Positions 24,480 through 33,402 are shown, counted from the stretch's first letter. The stretch is 64,000 nt of DNA from an uncultured Oscillospiraceae bacterium (GCA_910585265.1 CAJUCA010000001.1:62001-126000); one strand, 5' to 3'. The notes: generated from the letters alone by a model not told the origin. Program-made: numbers and translations.

Positions 24480-24992
24480 TCATATCAGAAGGATCGCCAG
24501 GAACAGCCCCGCCGTCACCCCCAGCACACCGTATACCCGGCCCAGCCGCCGCCGATCCTCCTCCGCCCGCTCCCGCCGCTGGGACAGCTCCGCCAGGACG
24601 CGCTCCAACGCCTGCCGCTGGCTGTCCCCGTCGTAGCGGCCCAGCACCGGGCCGAGCTGCTCCAGCAGCGTCCGGTCCTCCCGGTCCAGGCACAGGGGGC
24701 ACTGCGCCAGCCCCGCCCGCCAGAGGGTTTGGAAGGGCGAGCCGTCCAGCCGCCCCGCGCCCTGGGCGCAGAAGGCGAAAAACCGGGCGGCCCGGCCGTG
24801 GACGCCCTCCGCCGCCGTCTCCAGGGCGTTGGGCAGAGGGGCCAGCCGCCAGGCCAGCTCCCGCTGGAGGGTGTCCAGCCCCGCCGACAACTCCCGGAGA
24901 TCCCGCACCCGTCCGTCCAGGCGGCCCACCGCCCCCAGGCCCAGCGCGCCGCACCCCGCCATCAGCAGGCACGCCCCCGCCAGCCGGATCAC
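24480..24992 (-). CDS. spoIIIAB: Stage III sporulation protein AB
   Basis: SpoIIIAB is a membrane-anchored helical protein related to type II secretion GspF folds. The 170-residue product has an N-terminal helix (IRLAGACLLMAGCGALGLG, residues 2-20), a helical body with LRELSAGLDTLQRELAW, and a C-terminal membrane helix. The start is GTG at 24992 overlapping the spoIIIAA stop as GTGA; much longer frames upstream are false. Confidence 0.92.
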   Translation of the reverse strand: MIRLAGACLLMAGCGALGLGAVGRLDGRVRDLRELSAGLDTLQRELAWRLAPLPNALETAAEGVHGRAARFFAFCAQGAGRLDGSPFQTLWRAGLAQCPLCLDREDRTLLEQLGPVLGRYDGDSQRQALERVLAELSQRRERAEEDRRRLGRVYGVLGVTAGLFLAILLI

Positions 24993-25891
24993 GGCAGGGC
25001 CTCCACCCGGGCCGTCCGCTGTCCGTCCCGGCGGTCCAGCACCACCAGCCGCCGGAACACCCCCGCCGACAGCAGGGCGCGGTACACCGGCCTGCGCCGC
25101 AGATCCTCCGGCCCCCTGCCGTGGGCGGTGGCCAGCAGGGCCGCGCCGCAGCCCGCCGCCTCCGTCACCGCCCGCACGTCGGCGGGGTCGGTGATCTCGT
25201 CCACCGCCACCACCTGTGGATTCATCCCCCGGAGGAGGATGGACAGCCCCTCCGCCTTGGAACAGCCGTCCAGCACATCGGTGCGGCGGCCCACGTAGAG
25301 CTGGGGCTCCCCCCGCCACAGGGCGGCGATCTCCCCGCGCTCGTCCGCCACCCCCACCCGCAGGGGCGGAACCCCGTCCCCGTCGGACAGGCCCCGCACC
25401 AGCTCCCGCAGGAGGGTGGTCTTGCCCGCCCCCGGCGGGGCCAGGATCAGAGTGCTGGCGAAGGTCCCGTGCTCCATGAGCTGGGGCAGCAGCGTCCGGG
25501 CCTGTCCCGTCACCGGGCGGGCCACCCGGATGGACAGGGAGGACAGCTCCCGCAGGGTGACGATCTGTCCGTCCCGCCGCACCACCGAGCCGCATAAGCC
25601 CACCCGGTGCCCGCCCCGGAGGGTGACAAAGCCCTGCCGCACCCGGTCCAACGCCGTGTGGGCGGAGGACTGGGTGGCGTTCTCCAATACCTGGCGCAGG
25701 TCCTCCTCGCCGATGGGGGGCGTGTCCGTGTCTATCTCCCCCTCCGGCAGAAGGGCCGTCATGGGGAAGCCTCGGCGCAGGCGCGCCTCCTCCAGCCGGG
25801 AGAGCCTGTCCGGGCCCAGTGTCCGCAGACCTGTCCGCAGGTGCTCCGGCAGTACCGCCAGCCCCTGCTCCCAGGGATATCGCTTGTCCAT
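24989..25891 (-). CDS. spoIIIAA: Stage III sporulation protein AA, ATPase
   Basis: SpoIIIAA is the cytoplasmic AAA-type ATPase, similar to secretion ATPases, that powers or gates the SpoIIIA-SpoIIQ channel. The 300-residue protein has Walker A PPGAGKTT at residues 152-159, DERGEIAALW, and the VVAVDEIT Walker B. It is the first gene of the operon, behind a sigma-E-like promoter. Confidence 0.95.
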   Translation of the reverse strand: MDKRYPWEQGLAVLPEHLRTGLRTLGPDRLSRLEEARLRRGFPMTALLPEGEIDTDTPPIGEEDLRQVLENATQSSAHTALDRVRQGFVTLRGGHRVGLCGSVVRRDGQIVTLRELSSLSIRVARPVTGQARTLLPQLMEHGTFASTLILAPPGAGKTTLLRELVRGLSDGDGVPPLRVGVADERGEIAALWRGEPQLYVGRRTDVLDGCSKAEGLSILLRGMNPQVVAVDEITDPADVRAVTEAAGCGAALLATAHGRGPEDLRRRPVYRALLSAGVFRRLVVLDRRDGQRTARVEALP

Positions 25892-25917
25892 TGTGTCACC
25901 GCCTCGCTTGTTACCCC

Positions 25918-25947
25918 ATTTCTATGTGGACGTGCCCCGCGATATTC
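25918..25947 (-). promoter_or_regulatory. Putative sigma-E promoter of the spoIIIA operon
   Basis: On the minus strand GAATAT (25947-25942) and CATAGAAAT (25926-25918) are 15 bp apart, close to the sigma-E pattern (GAATA, CATACAAT). The position, about 30 bp before spoIIIAA, and the known mother-cell control of this operon agree. Confidence 0.55.
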
Positions 25948-25997
25948 CCAGGAACGGAAAATTTTTGCGGACAGACGGTTCCCGGCCCGTCCGGGCA

Positions 25998-26062
25998 TGA
26001 AAAATCCGGCCCGGCAGTGACAAGGGAAATTGCTTTCCCCTGCCCTGCCGGACCGGATTTTG
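25998..26062 (-). terminator. Terminator after dapL
   Basis: AATCCGGCCCGGCAG (26003-26017) and CTGCCGGACCGGATT (26045-26059) form a 15-bp stem with one wobble, with TTTTC on the minus strand; the loop holds a second small hairpin. Confidence 0.85.
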
Positions 26063-26074
26063 TTGGTTGAACGG

Positions 26075-27292
26075 TTACAGAACGGACACAATCCGCCGGA
26101 CTGCCTCCTGGGTGGCGTCCGCGTCGCCGAAGGCGGTGACCCGGACATAACCCTCCCCGCTGGGGCCAAAGCCCGCGCCGGGGGTGGTGACCACGCAGGC
26201 CTTCTTCAGCAGTACGTCGAAGAAGTCCCAGGACGGAGTGTCGCTGGGGGTTTTCACCCACAGGTAGGGGGCATTCCGCCCGCCGTACACCGTCAGGCCC
26301 GCCGCAGTCAAGCCGTCCCGGATCACCCTGGCGTTATTCAAGTAGTAGTCGATGGCCTCCCTGGTCTGGGCTTTGCCCTCCGGGGACAGGGCCGCCTCCG
26401 CCGCCCGCTGGATCACGTAGGGCACGCCGTTGAATTTGCTCCCCTGGCGGCGGTTCCACAGGGCGTTGAGGGACACGCCGTCCCGCTCCAGGGCCTTGGG
26501 AATCACGGTGTAGGCACAGCGGTTGCCCGTAAACCCGGCGGATTTGGAGAAGGAGCGGAACTCGATGGCGCAGGTTTTGGCCCCCTCCACCTCAAAGATG
26601 CTGTGGGGGACGCCCTCCTCCCGGATAAACGCCTCGTAGGCAGAGTCGAACAGGATCACGCTGCCGTGGGCGTTGGCGTAGTCCACCCACACCTGGAGCT
26701 GCTCTTTGGTCGCCGCCGTGCCGGTGGGGTTGTTGGGGGAGCAGATATAGATCAGGTCGGGCACCTTACCCGTGGGCAACTCGGGGAAAAAGCCGTTTTC
26801 CGCAGTGCAGGGCAGGTAGACCAGCTCCGTCCACTTCTCCCCGTCATAGTCCCCCGCCCGGCCCGCCATGGCGTTGGTGTCCACGTAGACGGGGTAAACC
26901 GGATCGCACACCGCCACCACGTTGTCCACCGAGAAAATGTCGCCGATGCTGCCGCAGTCGGTCTTGGCCCCGTCGGACACGAAGATCTCATCGTCGGCGA
27001 TGTCCACGCCCCGGGCTTTGTAGTCGTCCCGGATGGCGAAGCGGAGGAAATCGTAGGCGCAGCAGGTCTCCTCGCAGTAGCCCCGGAAGGTCTCCTTCAC
27101 CCCCATCTCCTTGGACGCCTTCACCATGGCGTCCACCACCGCGGGGGCCAGGGGCAGGATCACGTCGCCAATGCCCAGCCGGATCAGGGGCAGGGGCGGG
27201 TTCTGGGCGGAAAAGGCCCGCACCCGGCGGCCGATTTCCGGAAACAGGTATCCTCCGGGGAGCTTTTTGAAATTCTGGTTGACGCGGGCCAT
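26075..27292 (-). CDS. dapL: LL-diaminopimelate aminotransferase
   Basis: DapL converts tetrahydrodipicolinate and glutamate directly to LL-diaminopimelate, bypassing the succinyl or acetyl branch of lysine and cell-wall precursor synthesis. The 405-residue PLP enzyme has NFKKLPGGYLFPEIGRRV at the N-terminus, LIRLGIGDVILPL, CSPNNPTGTAA, and the PLP lysine in FRSFSKSAGFTGNR. The ATG at 27292 follows AAGGAG at 8 bp; a GTG three codons earlier has no such site. It is followed by a strong terminator and lies downstream of dapF, the next enzyme of the pathway. Confidence 0.96.
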   Translation of the reverse strand: MARVNQNFKKLPGGYLFPEIGRRVRAFSAQNPPLPLIRLGIGDVILPLAPAVVDAMVKASKEMGVKETFRGYCEETCCAYDFLRFAIRDDYKARGVDIADDEIFVSDGAKTDCGSIGDIFSVDNVVAVCDPVYPVYVDTNAMAGRAGDYDGEKWTELVYLPCTAENGFFPELPTGKVPDLIYICSPNNPTGTAATKEQLQVWVDYANAHGSVILFDSAYEAFIREEGVPHSIFEVEGAKTCAIEFRSFSKSAGFTGNRCAYTVIPKALERDGVSLNALWNRRQGSKFNGVPYVIQRAAEAALSPEGKAQTREAIDYYLNNARVIRDGLTAAGLTVYGGRNAPYLWVKTPSDTPSWDFFDVLLKKACVVTTPGAGFGPSGEGYVRVTAFGDADATQEAVRRIVSVL

Positions 27293-27324
27293 GGCGACCA
27301 CTCCTTACTTTATCTGGTTAAATC

Positions 27325-27354
27325 ATTGTACCACAGGAAAAACATCCCGGTCAA
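27325..27354 (-). promoter_or_regulatory. Sigma-A promoter of dapL
   Basis: TTGACC (27354-27349) and TACAAT (27330-27325) on the minus strand are 18 bp apart. The -35 overlaps the last codons of dapF, so dapL can be expressed apart from dapF. Confidence 0.55.
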
Positions 27355-28145
27355 TCGGCAGTTTCGCCATCAAACACGGTAACGGCAGGCCCGGTCATGA
27401 ACATATGGCCGGTTTTTTCGTCCCAGCGGACGGCGAGATCTCCCCCGGCCAGATGGATCACCGCCTCCCGGTTCAGCTTCCCTTGGGACGCCATGGCCGC
27501 TGCCGAGGCGCAGGCCCCGGTGCCGCAGGCCATGGTCTCGCCGCTCCCCCGCTCCCAGACCCGCATTTCCAGCTCCCGGCGGTTCAGCACCCGGACAAAC
27601 TCGGCGTTCACCCGGTTGGGAAAGGCGGGGTGGCACTCCACCAGGGGGCCAAGCTCCCCCAGGTCCAGGGCGGCGGGATCGTCCACCTCCACCACCCCAT
27701 GGGGATTGCCCATGGACACCGGATAGACTGTACGGGGGATTCCCTTGACAGTAATTGCCACAGGCTGTCCAAGCTCCGGGATGCCCATGCCCACCACCGC
27801 CCCGGTCACCGTGCCGCAGCCGATGAGCAGGGCCAGCTCCCGATCCCCCGCCGCCGTCTCGATGGTGAGGTGGGCCCGGTCCGTCAGCCGCTTGTCATAG
27901 ACGTACTTGCCGAAGCAGCGGATGCCGTTGCCGCACATGGCCCCCTCGGAGCCGTCGGCGTTGAACATCCGCATCCGGAAATCCGCCCGCCGGGACGGGC
28001 AGACGCAGATGATCCCGTCCCCGCCCACGCCGAAGTGGCGGTGGGACAGGCGGCGGGACAGCGCGCCCGGGTCCTCCGGCATCCCCTCCAGGCAGTTGAG
28101 GAAAATATAGTCGTTGCCCAGGCCGTGCATTTTGGTAAAGCGCAT
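27351..28145 (-). CDS. dapF: Diaminopimelate epimerase
   Basis: DapF interconverts LL- and meso-diaminopimelate through two active-site cysteines. Both are present in the 264-residue protein: DGSEGAMCGNGIRCF (first Cys near 76) and ACGTGACASAA (second Cys near 215). The start KMHGLGNDYIFL is typical. The ATG and the ribosome-binding site lie within a perfect 18-bp inverted repeat, which should hide them in any RNA that reads in from glnA. Confidence 0.96.
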   Translation of the reverse strand: MRFTKMHGLGNDYIFLNCLEGMPEDPGALSRRLSHRHFGVGGDGIICVCPSRRADFRMRMFNADGSEGAMCGNGIRCFGKYVYDKRLTDRAHLTIETAAGDRELALLIGCGTVTGAVVGMGIPELGQPVAITVKGIPRTVYPVSMGNPHGVVEVDDPAALDLGELGPLVECHPAFPNRVNAEFVRVLNRRELEMRVWERGSGETMACGTGACASAAAMASQGKLNREAVIHLAGGDLAVRWDEKTGHMFMTGPAVTVFDGETAD

Positions 28146-28179
28146 ACGCTCCCCTCCTTACAGGGGAGCGTATGCGCTT
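28138..28179 (-). promoter_or_regulatory. Perfect hairpin over the dapF start, after glnA
   Basis: AAGCGCATACGCTCCCCT at 28138-28155 and its exact reverse complement at 28162-28179 flank a 6-base loop. On the minus strand the loop and right arm hold GTAAGGAGGGG (the SD) and the ATG of dapF. It may serve as the glnA terminator, although only TTTACC follows, or as a translational switch for dapF. Confidence 0.75.
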
Positions 28180-28201
28180 GGATTGTCCCGCTATGCCGGG
28201 A

Positions 28202-29533
28202 TCAGTAGTTGATGATGTACTTGTCCCGCTCCCAGGAGGACACGCGGGTGCAGTATTCGTGCCACTCCGCCTCCTTGCCGGCGATGTACTGGCTGGACAC
28301 GTGCTGGCCCAGGGCGGCCATCACCAGCTTGTCCTTCTTCATGGCGTTGAGGGCCTCCTCCAGGGAGCCGGGCAGGGCCTCGATGCCCCGGCGTTTCCGG
28401 GTGGCGGGGGTCATGGTGAAGATGTTTTCCGTCACCTCGGGGGGCGGGGTCATATTGTGGGCAATGCCGTCCAGTCCGGCGGCCAGACAGACGGCCAAGG
28501 ACAGGTAGGGGTTGCAGGCCGGGTCGGGGCAGCGCAGCTCCACCCGGGTGCCCTGGCCCCGGCTGGCGGGAATGCGGATGAGGGTGGAACGGTTGGAGGC
28601 GGACCAGGCCATGTAGCAGGGGGCCTCAAAGCCGGGGACCAGCCGCTTGTAGGAGTTCACCAGGGGGTTGGTGATGGCCGCCATGCCCTTCATGTGGCGG
28701 AGAATGCCCGCGATGAAGGCGTAGCACTCCCGGGACAGGCCCTTCTCCCCTTTCTCGTCAAAGAATGCGTTTTTGCCGTTCTTGTACAGGGACATATTGG
28801 TGTGCATTCCGTTTCCGGCCAGGCCGTAGATGGGCTTGGGCATGAAGGTGGCGTGGAGGTTGTCCCGCTGGGCGATGGTTTTCACCGCCAGCTTGAAGGT
28901 CATGATCTTGTCGGCACACTCCAGGGCGGGGGCGTATTTGAAGTCGATCTCGTGCTGGCCGGGGGCCACCTCATGGTGGGACGCCTCGATCTCATAGCCC
29001 ATCTGCTCCAGGGCCAGACAGATCCGCCGCCGGGTGGGCTCGCCGTGATCCAGGGGGCCCAGGTCGAAGTAGCCCGCCTCGTCGTTGGTTTTGGTGGTGG
29101 GCTTGCCGTCCTCGTCGGTCTGGAACAGGAAAAATTCCGCCTCCGGGCCTACGTTGAAGGTGTCGTAGCCCATGGCCTTCGCCCGCTCCAGCACGCGCTC
29201 CAGCACGCCCCGGGGATCGCCCACAAAGGAGGAGCCGTCCGGGTTGTGCACATCGCAGATCAGCCGCGCCACCTTGGCGTGCTGGGGCTCCCAGGGGAAG
29301 ATCACGAAGCTGTCCAGATCGGGATAGAGGTACTGGTCGGACTCGTTGATGCGGACAAAGCCCTCGATGGAGGAGCCGTCCAGCATGATCTCGTTGTTCA
29401 CCGCCCGCTCCACCTGGGAGGCGGTGATGGCCACGTTTTTCAGCTGACCGAAAATGTCGGTGAACTGCATCCGGATGAACTTGACGTCCTCCTCCCGCAC
29501 GATGCGGATGATGTCCTCTTTTGTATAGCCCAT
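28202..29533 (-). CDS. glnA: Glutamine synthetase type I
   Basis: GlnA makes glutamine from glutamate, ammonia and ATP. At 443 residues with no C-terminal adenylylation loop extension it is a GSI-alpha enzyme as in Bacillus. Conserved blocks include LDGSSIEGFVRI, GPEAEFFLF, EVAPGQHEIDFKY, NGMHTNMSL and NRSTLIRIPASRG. The ATG at 29533 follows AGGAAAGGGG and gives the standard N-terminus. It has a good promoter; no glnR-like gene is beside it. Confidence 0.97.
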   Translation of the reverse strand: MGYTKEDIIRIVREEDVKFIRMQFTDIFGQLKNVAITASQVERAVNNEIMLDGSSIEGFVRINESDQYLYPDLDSFVIFPWEPQHAKVARLICDVHNPDGSSFVGDPRGVLERVLERAKAMGYDTFNVGPEAEFFLFQTDEDGKPTTKTNDEAGYFDLGPLDHGEPTRRRICLALEQMGYEIEASHHEVAPGQHEIDFKYAPALECADKIMTFKLAVKTIAQRDNLHATFMPKPIYGLAGNGMHTNMSLYKNGKNAFFDEKGEKGLSRECYAFIAGILRHMKGMAAITNPLVNSYKRLVPGFEAPCYMAWSASNRSTLIRIPASRGQGTRVELRCPDPACNPYLSLAVCLAAGLDGIAHNMTPPPEVTENIFTMTPATRKRRGIEALPGSLEEALNAMKKDKLVMAALGQHVSSQYIAGKEAEWHEYCTRVSSWERDKYIINY

Positions 29534-29615
29534 GCTGGCTTCCCCTTTCCTGAGCGGCCCCGCCGGGGAAAACGCCCCGGACCGGACTGCCGTTTTCTCT
29601 CTCAAATATGGGTTC

Positions 29616-29643
29616 AGTATATCATATAGGCCGTTTTTGTCAA
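29616..29643 (-). promoter_or_regulatory. Sigma-A promoter of glnA
   Basis: TTGACA (29643-29638) and TATACT (29621-29616) are 16 bp apart on the minus strand, about 85 bp upstream of glnA. The rest of the 393-bp glnA-ppdK gap shows no gene. Confidence 0.7.
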
Positions 29644-29833
29644 TCAATTTCTGCTCCGGCGCAAAATTTCAGCTCAAAAATCAGGTTCGAACGCCTCACA
29701 AACCAAATTCTTGTGATTTCTCACATTTTCGAGGGGCGGGCCGCTCCCGAAACGGGAATCCCCAGATGATGGAATTGTGGGCCAATGACACAGCTTTCTG
29801 GGGAAAAACATGAAAATTCTGGCCGTTTTTTAC

Positions 29834-29862
29834 TTGACAATCCCGGATACCCTGTTTAAAAT
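29834..29862 (+). promoter_or_regulatory. Strong sigma-A promoter of ppdK
   Basis: TTGACA (29834-29839) and TAAAAT (29857-29862) are 17 bp apart, giving a leader of about 57 nt before the ppdK ATG. Confidence 0.75.
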
Positions 29863-29926
29863 AGTAGAGCGATTTGCAGGGAGCTTATCATTTACACTTG
29901 AAGATAATTTTTGGAGGTATGTCGCA

Positions 29927-32557
29927 ATGGATCATAAGTACGTCTATCTGTTCTCAGAGGGCAACGCAAATATGCGGGAGCTTCTGGGCGGCAAGGGGGC
30001 CAACCTGGCCGAGATGACCAACATCGGCCTGCCCGTCCCCCAGGGCTTCACCATCACCACCGAGGCCTGCACCCGCTACTACGACGACGAGCGCAAAATC
30101 GGTGATGACATCCAGGCGGAGATCATGGAGTATATCGACAAGCTGGAGTCCATCACCGGCAAGAAGTTCGGCGATAAGGAGAACCCCCTGCTGGTGTCCG
30201 TCCGTTCCGGCGCGCGGGCCTCCATGCCCGGTATGATGGACACGATCCTGAACCTGGGCCTCAATGAGGACGTGGTGGCGGTGCTGTCTGAGAAATCCGG
30301 CAACCCCCGCTGGGCCTGGGACTGCTACCGCCGCTTCATCCAGATGTACTCCGACGTGGTGATGGAGGTGGGCAAGAAGTATTTTGAGCAGCTCATCGAC
30401 CAGATGAAGGAGAAGAAGGGCGTCACCCTGGACGTGGAGCTGACCGCCGATGATTTGAAGGAGCTGGCGGGCCAGTTCAAGGCGGAGTACAAGGAGAAGA
30501 TCGGCGCGGACTTCCCCGCCGACCCCAAGGAGCAGCTGATGGGGGCCATCAAGGCCGTCTTCCGCTCCTGGAACAACCCCCGGGCCATTGTCTACCGCCG
30601 CATGAACGACATCCCCGGCTCCTGGGGCACCGCCGTCAACGTGCAGTCCATGGCCTTCGGCAACATGGGCGACGACTGCGGCACCGGCGTGGCCTTCACC
30701 CGCAACCCCGCCACCGGCGAGAAGAAGCTGTTCGGCGAGTTCCTGACCAACGCCCAGGGCGAGGACGTGGTGGCCGGCGTGCGCACCCCCATGCCCATCA
30801 GCGAGATGGCGGACAAGTTCCCCGAGGCTTTCGCCCAGTTCGAGGGCGTCTGCAAGACCCTGGAGGATCACTACCGGGATATGCAGGACATGGAGTTCAC
30901 CGTGGAGCACGGCAAGCTCTATATGCTCCAGACCCGCAACGGCAAGCGCACCCCCGCCGCCGCGCTGAAGATCGCCTGTGACCTGGTGGACGAGGGCATG
31001 ATCGACGAGAAGAAGGCGGTGGCCATGATCGAGCCCCGCTCCCTGGACACCCTGCTCCACCCCCAGTTTGACGGCGCGGCCTTGAAGGAGGCCCCCATGC
31101 TGGCCTCCGCCCTGGGCGCGTCCCCCGGCGCGGCCTCCGGAAAGATCGTCTTCTCCGCCGAGGAGGCCAAGGAGTGGGCCGCCCGGGGCGAGAAGGTGGT
31201 GCTGGTCCGGCTGGAGACCTCCCCCGAGGACATTGAGGGCATGAAGGCCGCCCAGGGTATCCTGACGGTGCGGGGCGGCATGACCTCCCACGCCGCCGTG
31301 GTGGCCCGGGGCATGGGCAAGTGCTGCGTGTCCGGCTGCGGCGAGATCAAGATGGACGAGGAGAACAAGCAGTTCGAGCTGGCGGGCAAGACCTTCCATG
31401 AGGGCGACTGGCTGTCCCTGGACGGCTCCACCGGTAAGATCTATGACGGCGCGGTTCCCACCGTCCCCGCCTCCATCGGCGGCGAATTCGGTCGGGTGAT
31501 GGGCTGGGCGGACAAGTACCGCCGCCTGGAGGTCCGCACCAACGCCGACACCCCCCACGATGCCGCCCAGGCCCGGAAGTTCGGCGCGCAGGGCATCGGC
31601 CTGTGCCGCACCGAGCATATGTTCTTTGACGAGGACCGCATCCCCGCCATCCGGGAGATGATCTGCTCCGACACCGTGGAGCAGCGGGAGAAGGCCCTGA
31701 ATAAGCTGGAGCCCATGCAGCAGTCCGACTTTGAGGGCATCTACGAGGCCATGGAGGGCCTGCCTGTCACCATCCGTTTCCTGGACCCCCCCCTGCACGA
31801 GTTCGTGCCCACCGAGGAGGCCGACATTGAGAAGCTGGCCTCCGACATGGGTAAGACCGTGGCGGAGATCAAGGCCATCATCGCCGGACTTCACGAGTTC
31901 AACCCCATGATGGGCCACCGCGGCTGCCGCCTGAGCGTCACCTTCCCCGAGATCGCCAGGATGCAGACCAAGGCCGTTATCAAGGCCGCCCTGGCGGTGC
32001 AGGCCCGCCATCCGGAGTGGAACATCGTTCCCGAGATCATGATCCCCCTGGTGGGCGAGCTGAAGGAGTTTGCCTACGTCAAGAGCATCGTCACCGGCGT
32101 GGCCGACGAGCTGCTGAAGGAGGCTGGCTCCAGCATGACCTACAAGGTGGGCAACATGATCGAGACTCCCCGGGCCGCCATGACTGCCGACGACATCGCC
32201 CCCATCTCCGACTTCTTCTCCTTCGGCTCCAACGACCTGACCCAGCTGGTGTTCGGCTTCAGCCGGGACGATGCGGGCAAGTTCCTGAGCTCCTACTATG
32301 AGAAGAAAATCTATGAGCAGGATCCCTTTGCCAAGCTGGATCAGCACGGCGTGGGCCGCCTGATCTCCAACGCCACCCGCTGGGGCCGCTCCACCAACCC
32401 CGGTATCCACGTGGGCATCTGTGGCGAGCACGGCGGCGATCCCGCCTCCGTGGAGTTCTGCCACAAGATCGGGCTGGATTACGTCTCCTGCTCCCCCTTC
32501 CGGGTGCCCATCGCGCGGCTGAGTGCCGCCCAGGCCGCTATCGCGGAGGGCAAGTGA
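29927..32557 (+). CDS. ppdK: Pyruvate, phosphate dikinase
   Basis: PPDK interconverts pyruvate, ATP and phosphate with PEP, AMP and diphosphate, acting in glycolysis or gluconeogenesis of PPi-using anaerobes. The 876-residue length equals the Clostridium symbiosum enzyme. The N-terminal nucleotide-binding part starts KYVYLFSEGNANMRELLGGKG (quoted in part), the phosphohistidine domain has GGMTSHAAVVARGMGK, and the C-terminal barrel has LCRTEHMFF and VGICGEHGGDP. The ATG at 29927 follows TTGGAGGT; an in-frame extension back to 29810 would include the promoter. No PPDK regulatory protein gene is next to it. Confidence 0.98.
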   Translation: MDHKYVYLFSEGNANMRELLGGKGANLAEMTNIGLPVPQGFTITTEACTRYYDDERKIGDDIQAEIMEYIDKLESITGKKFGDKENPLLVSVRSGARASMPGMMDTILNLGLNEDVVAVLSEKSGNPRWAWDCYRRFIQMYSDVVMEVGKKYFEQLIDQMKEKKGVTLDVELTADDLKELAGQFKAEYKEKIGADFPADPKEQLMGAIKAVFRSWNNPRAIVYRRMNDIPGSWGTAVNVQSMAFGNMGDDCGTGVAFTRNPATGEKKLFGEFLTNAQGEDVVAGVRTPMPISEMADKFPEAFAQFEGVCKTLEDHYRDMQDMEFTVEHGKLYMLQTRNGKRTPAAALKIACDLVDEGMIDEKKAVAMIEPRSLDTLLHPQFDGAALKEAPMLASALGASPGAASGKIVFSAEEAKEWAARGEKVVLVRLETSPEDIEGMKAAQGILTVRGGMTSHAAVVARGMGKCCVSGCGEIKMDEENKQFELAGKTFHEGDWLSLDGSTGKIYDGAVPTVPASIGGEFGRVMGWADKYRRLEVRTNADTPHDAAQARKFGAQGIGLCRTEHMFFDEDRIPAIREMICSDTVEQREKALNKLEPMQQSDFEGIYEAMEGLPVTIRFLDPPLHEFVPTEEADIEKLASDMGKTVAEIKAIIAGLHEFNPMMGHRGCRLSVTFPEIARMQTKAVIKAALAVQARHPEWNIVPEIMIPLVGELKEFAYVKSIVTGVADELLKEAGSSMTYKVGNMIETPRAAMTADDIAPISDFFSFGSNDLTQLVFGFSRDDAGKFLSSYYEKKIYEQDPFAKLDQHGVGRLISNATRWGRSTNPGIHVGICGEHGGDPASVEFCHKIGLDYVSCSPFRVPIARLSAAQAAIAEGK

Positions 32558-32586
32558 TCTCCCTTGTCACAATTTGAAGCATAAGG

Positions 32587-32625
32587 ACGTGCCGCACCTG
32601 GTTGACTCAGGTGCGGCACGTTTTA
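32587..32625 (+). terminator. Terminator after ppdK
   Basis: ACGTGCCGCACCTG and CAGGTGCGGCACGT form a perfect 14-bp stem with a 7-base loop, followed by TTTATTTT. Confidence 0.95.
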
Positions 32626-32644
32626 TTTTCTCCCCCTCCCCGTT

Positions 32645-32674
32645 TAATATGGACACGCCGCTCAAGCATACAGT
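32645..32674 (+). promoter_or_regulatory. Putative sporulation-type promoter of sigK
   Basis: TAATAT (32645-32650) and CATACAGT (32667-32674) are 16 bp apart and resemble sigma-E/sigma-K consensus; no good sigma-A pair is seen before sigK. Confidence 0.4.
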
Positions 32675-32693
32675 TTGAGTGGAGGTGGTATCC

Positions 32694-33383
32694 ATGTGGA
32701 CGGCATGGCTGTTATTGACGCTGAACGGACTTTTTTTCACCCTGCGGCTGGCGGGGAATACAGGCTCCTTTCCCCGGGCCCTCAGCCGGGAGGAGGAGCA
32801 GGACTGCCTGGAGCGAATGGCCCGGGGGGATACGGACGCCCGGGATGAGCTGATTGAGCACAATCTGCGGCTGGTGGCGCATATTGTGAAGAAGTATTAC
32901 ACCCCAAACGGGGACCAGGACGATCTGATCTCCATTGGAACCATCGGCTTGATCAAAGGGGTGTCCACGTTCAAGCCGGACAAAAATGTGCGGCTTGCCA
33001 CCTATGCCAGCCGGTGTATTGAGAATGAAATCCTGATGTACTTCCGCTCACAGCGCAAGCTCCAGGGGGAGCTTTCCCTCTCCGACTCCCTGGACAGCGA
33101 CGGCGAAAACGGCTCCCTGTCCCTCATCGACGTGGTGCGGGTGGACGACAATATGCTGGAGGAGCTGGATCTCCGGGACGCCTGCGCCAAGGTGCGGCGG
33201 TGCGTGGACGCCTGCCTCACCGGACGGGAGGCCCACATCATCCGCCTGCGCTACGGTTTGAACGACCAAGCCCCCCTTACCCAGCGGGAGATCGCGTCGC
33301 TGTGCGGGATTTCCCGCTCCTATGTGTCCCGCATCGAAAAAAAAGCCCTGGAAAAGCTGCGGGTCGAATATGAGAGGCGATGA
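32694..33383 (+). CDS. sigK: RNA polymerase sporulation sigma factor sigma-K
   Basis: Sigma-K directs late mother-cell transcription. The 229-residue product opens with a hydrophobic stretch (WTAWLLLTLNGLFFTLRL, residues 2-19), the pro-sequence removed by SpoIVFB in Bacillus, then ALSREEEQDCLERMARGD, region 2 (EHNLRLVAHIVKKYY, DLISIGTIGLIKGV, ATYASRCIENEILM) and region 4 (LTQREIASLCGISRSYVSRIEKKAL in parts). The gene is continuous: no skin-type element interrupts it. The ATG at 32694 has GGAGGTGG at 5 bp. Confidence 0.96.
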   Translation: MWTAWLLLTLNGLFFTLRLAGNTGSFPRALSREEEQDCLERMARGDTDARDELIEHNLRLVAHIVKKYYTPNGDQDDLISIGTIGLIKGVSTFKPDKNVRLATYASRCIENEILMYFRSQRKLQGELSLSDSLDSDGENGSLSLIDVVRVDDNMLEELDLRDACAKVRRCVDACLTGREAHIIRLRYGLNDQAPLTQREIASLCGISRSYVSRIEKKALEKLRVEYERR

Positions 33384-33402
33384 GAATCCGCCCCGGCCCT
33401 CC

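Noticed and set aside
29954..32464. An 836-codon open frame on the minus strand, antisense to ppdK
   Set aside because: It mirrors the ppdK codon pattern; its translation is low-complexity (Leu, Gly, His, Val) with no domain, and PPDK is unmistakable on the plus strand. High GC at third positions makes such shadows common.
32694..33383. Possible skin-type interruption or split of sigK
   Set aside because: The gene is continuous from the pro-sequence to region 4 with no gap or recombinase nearby.
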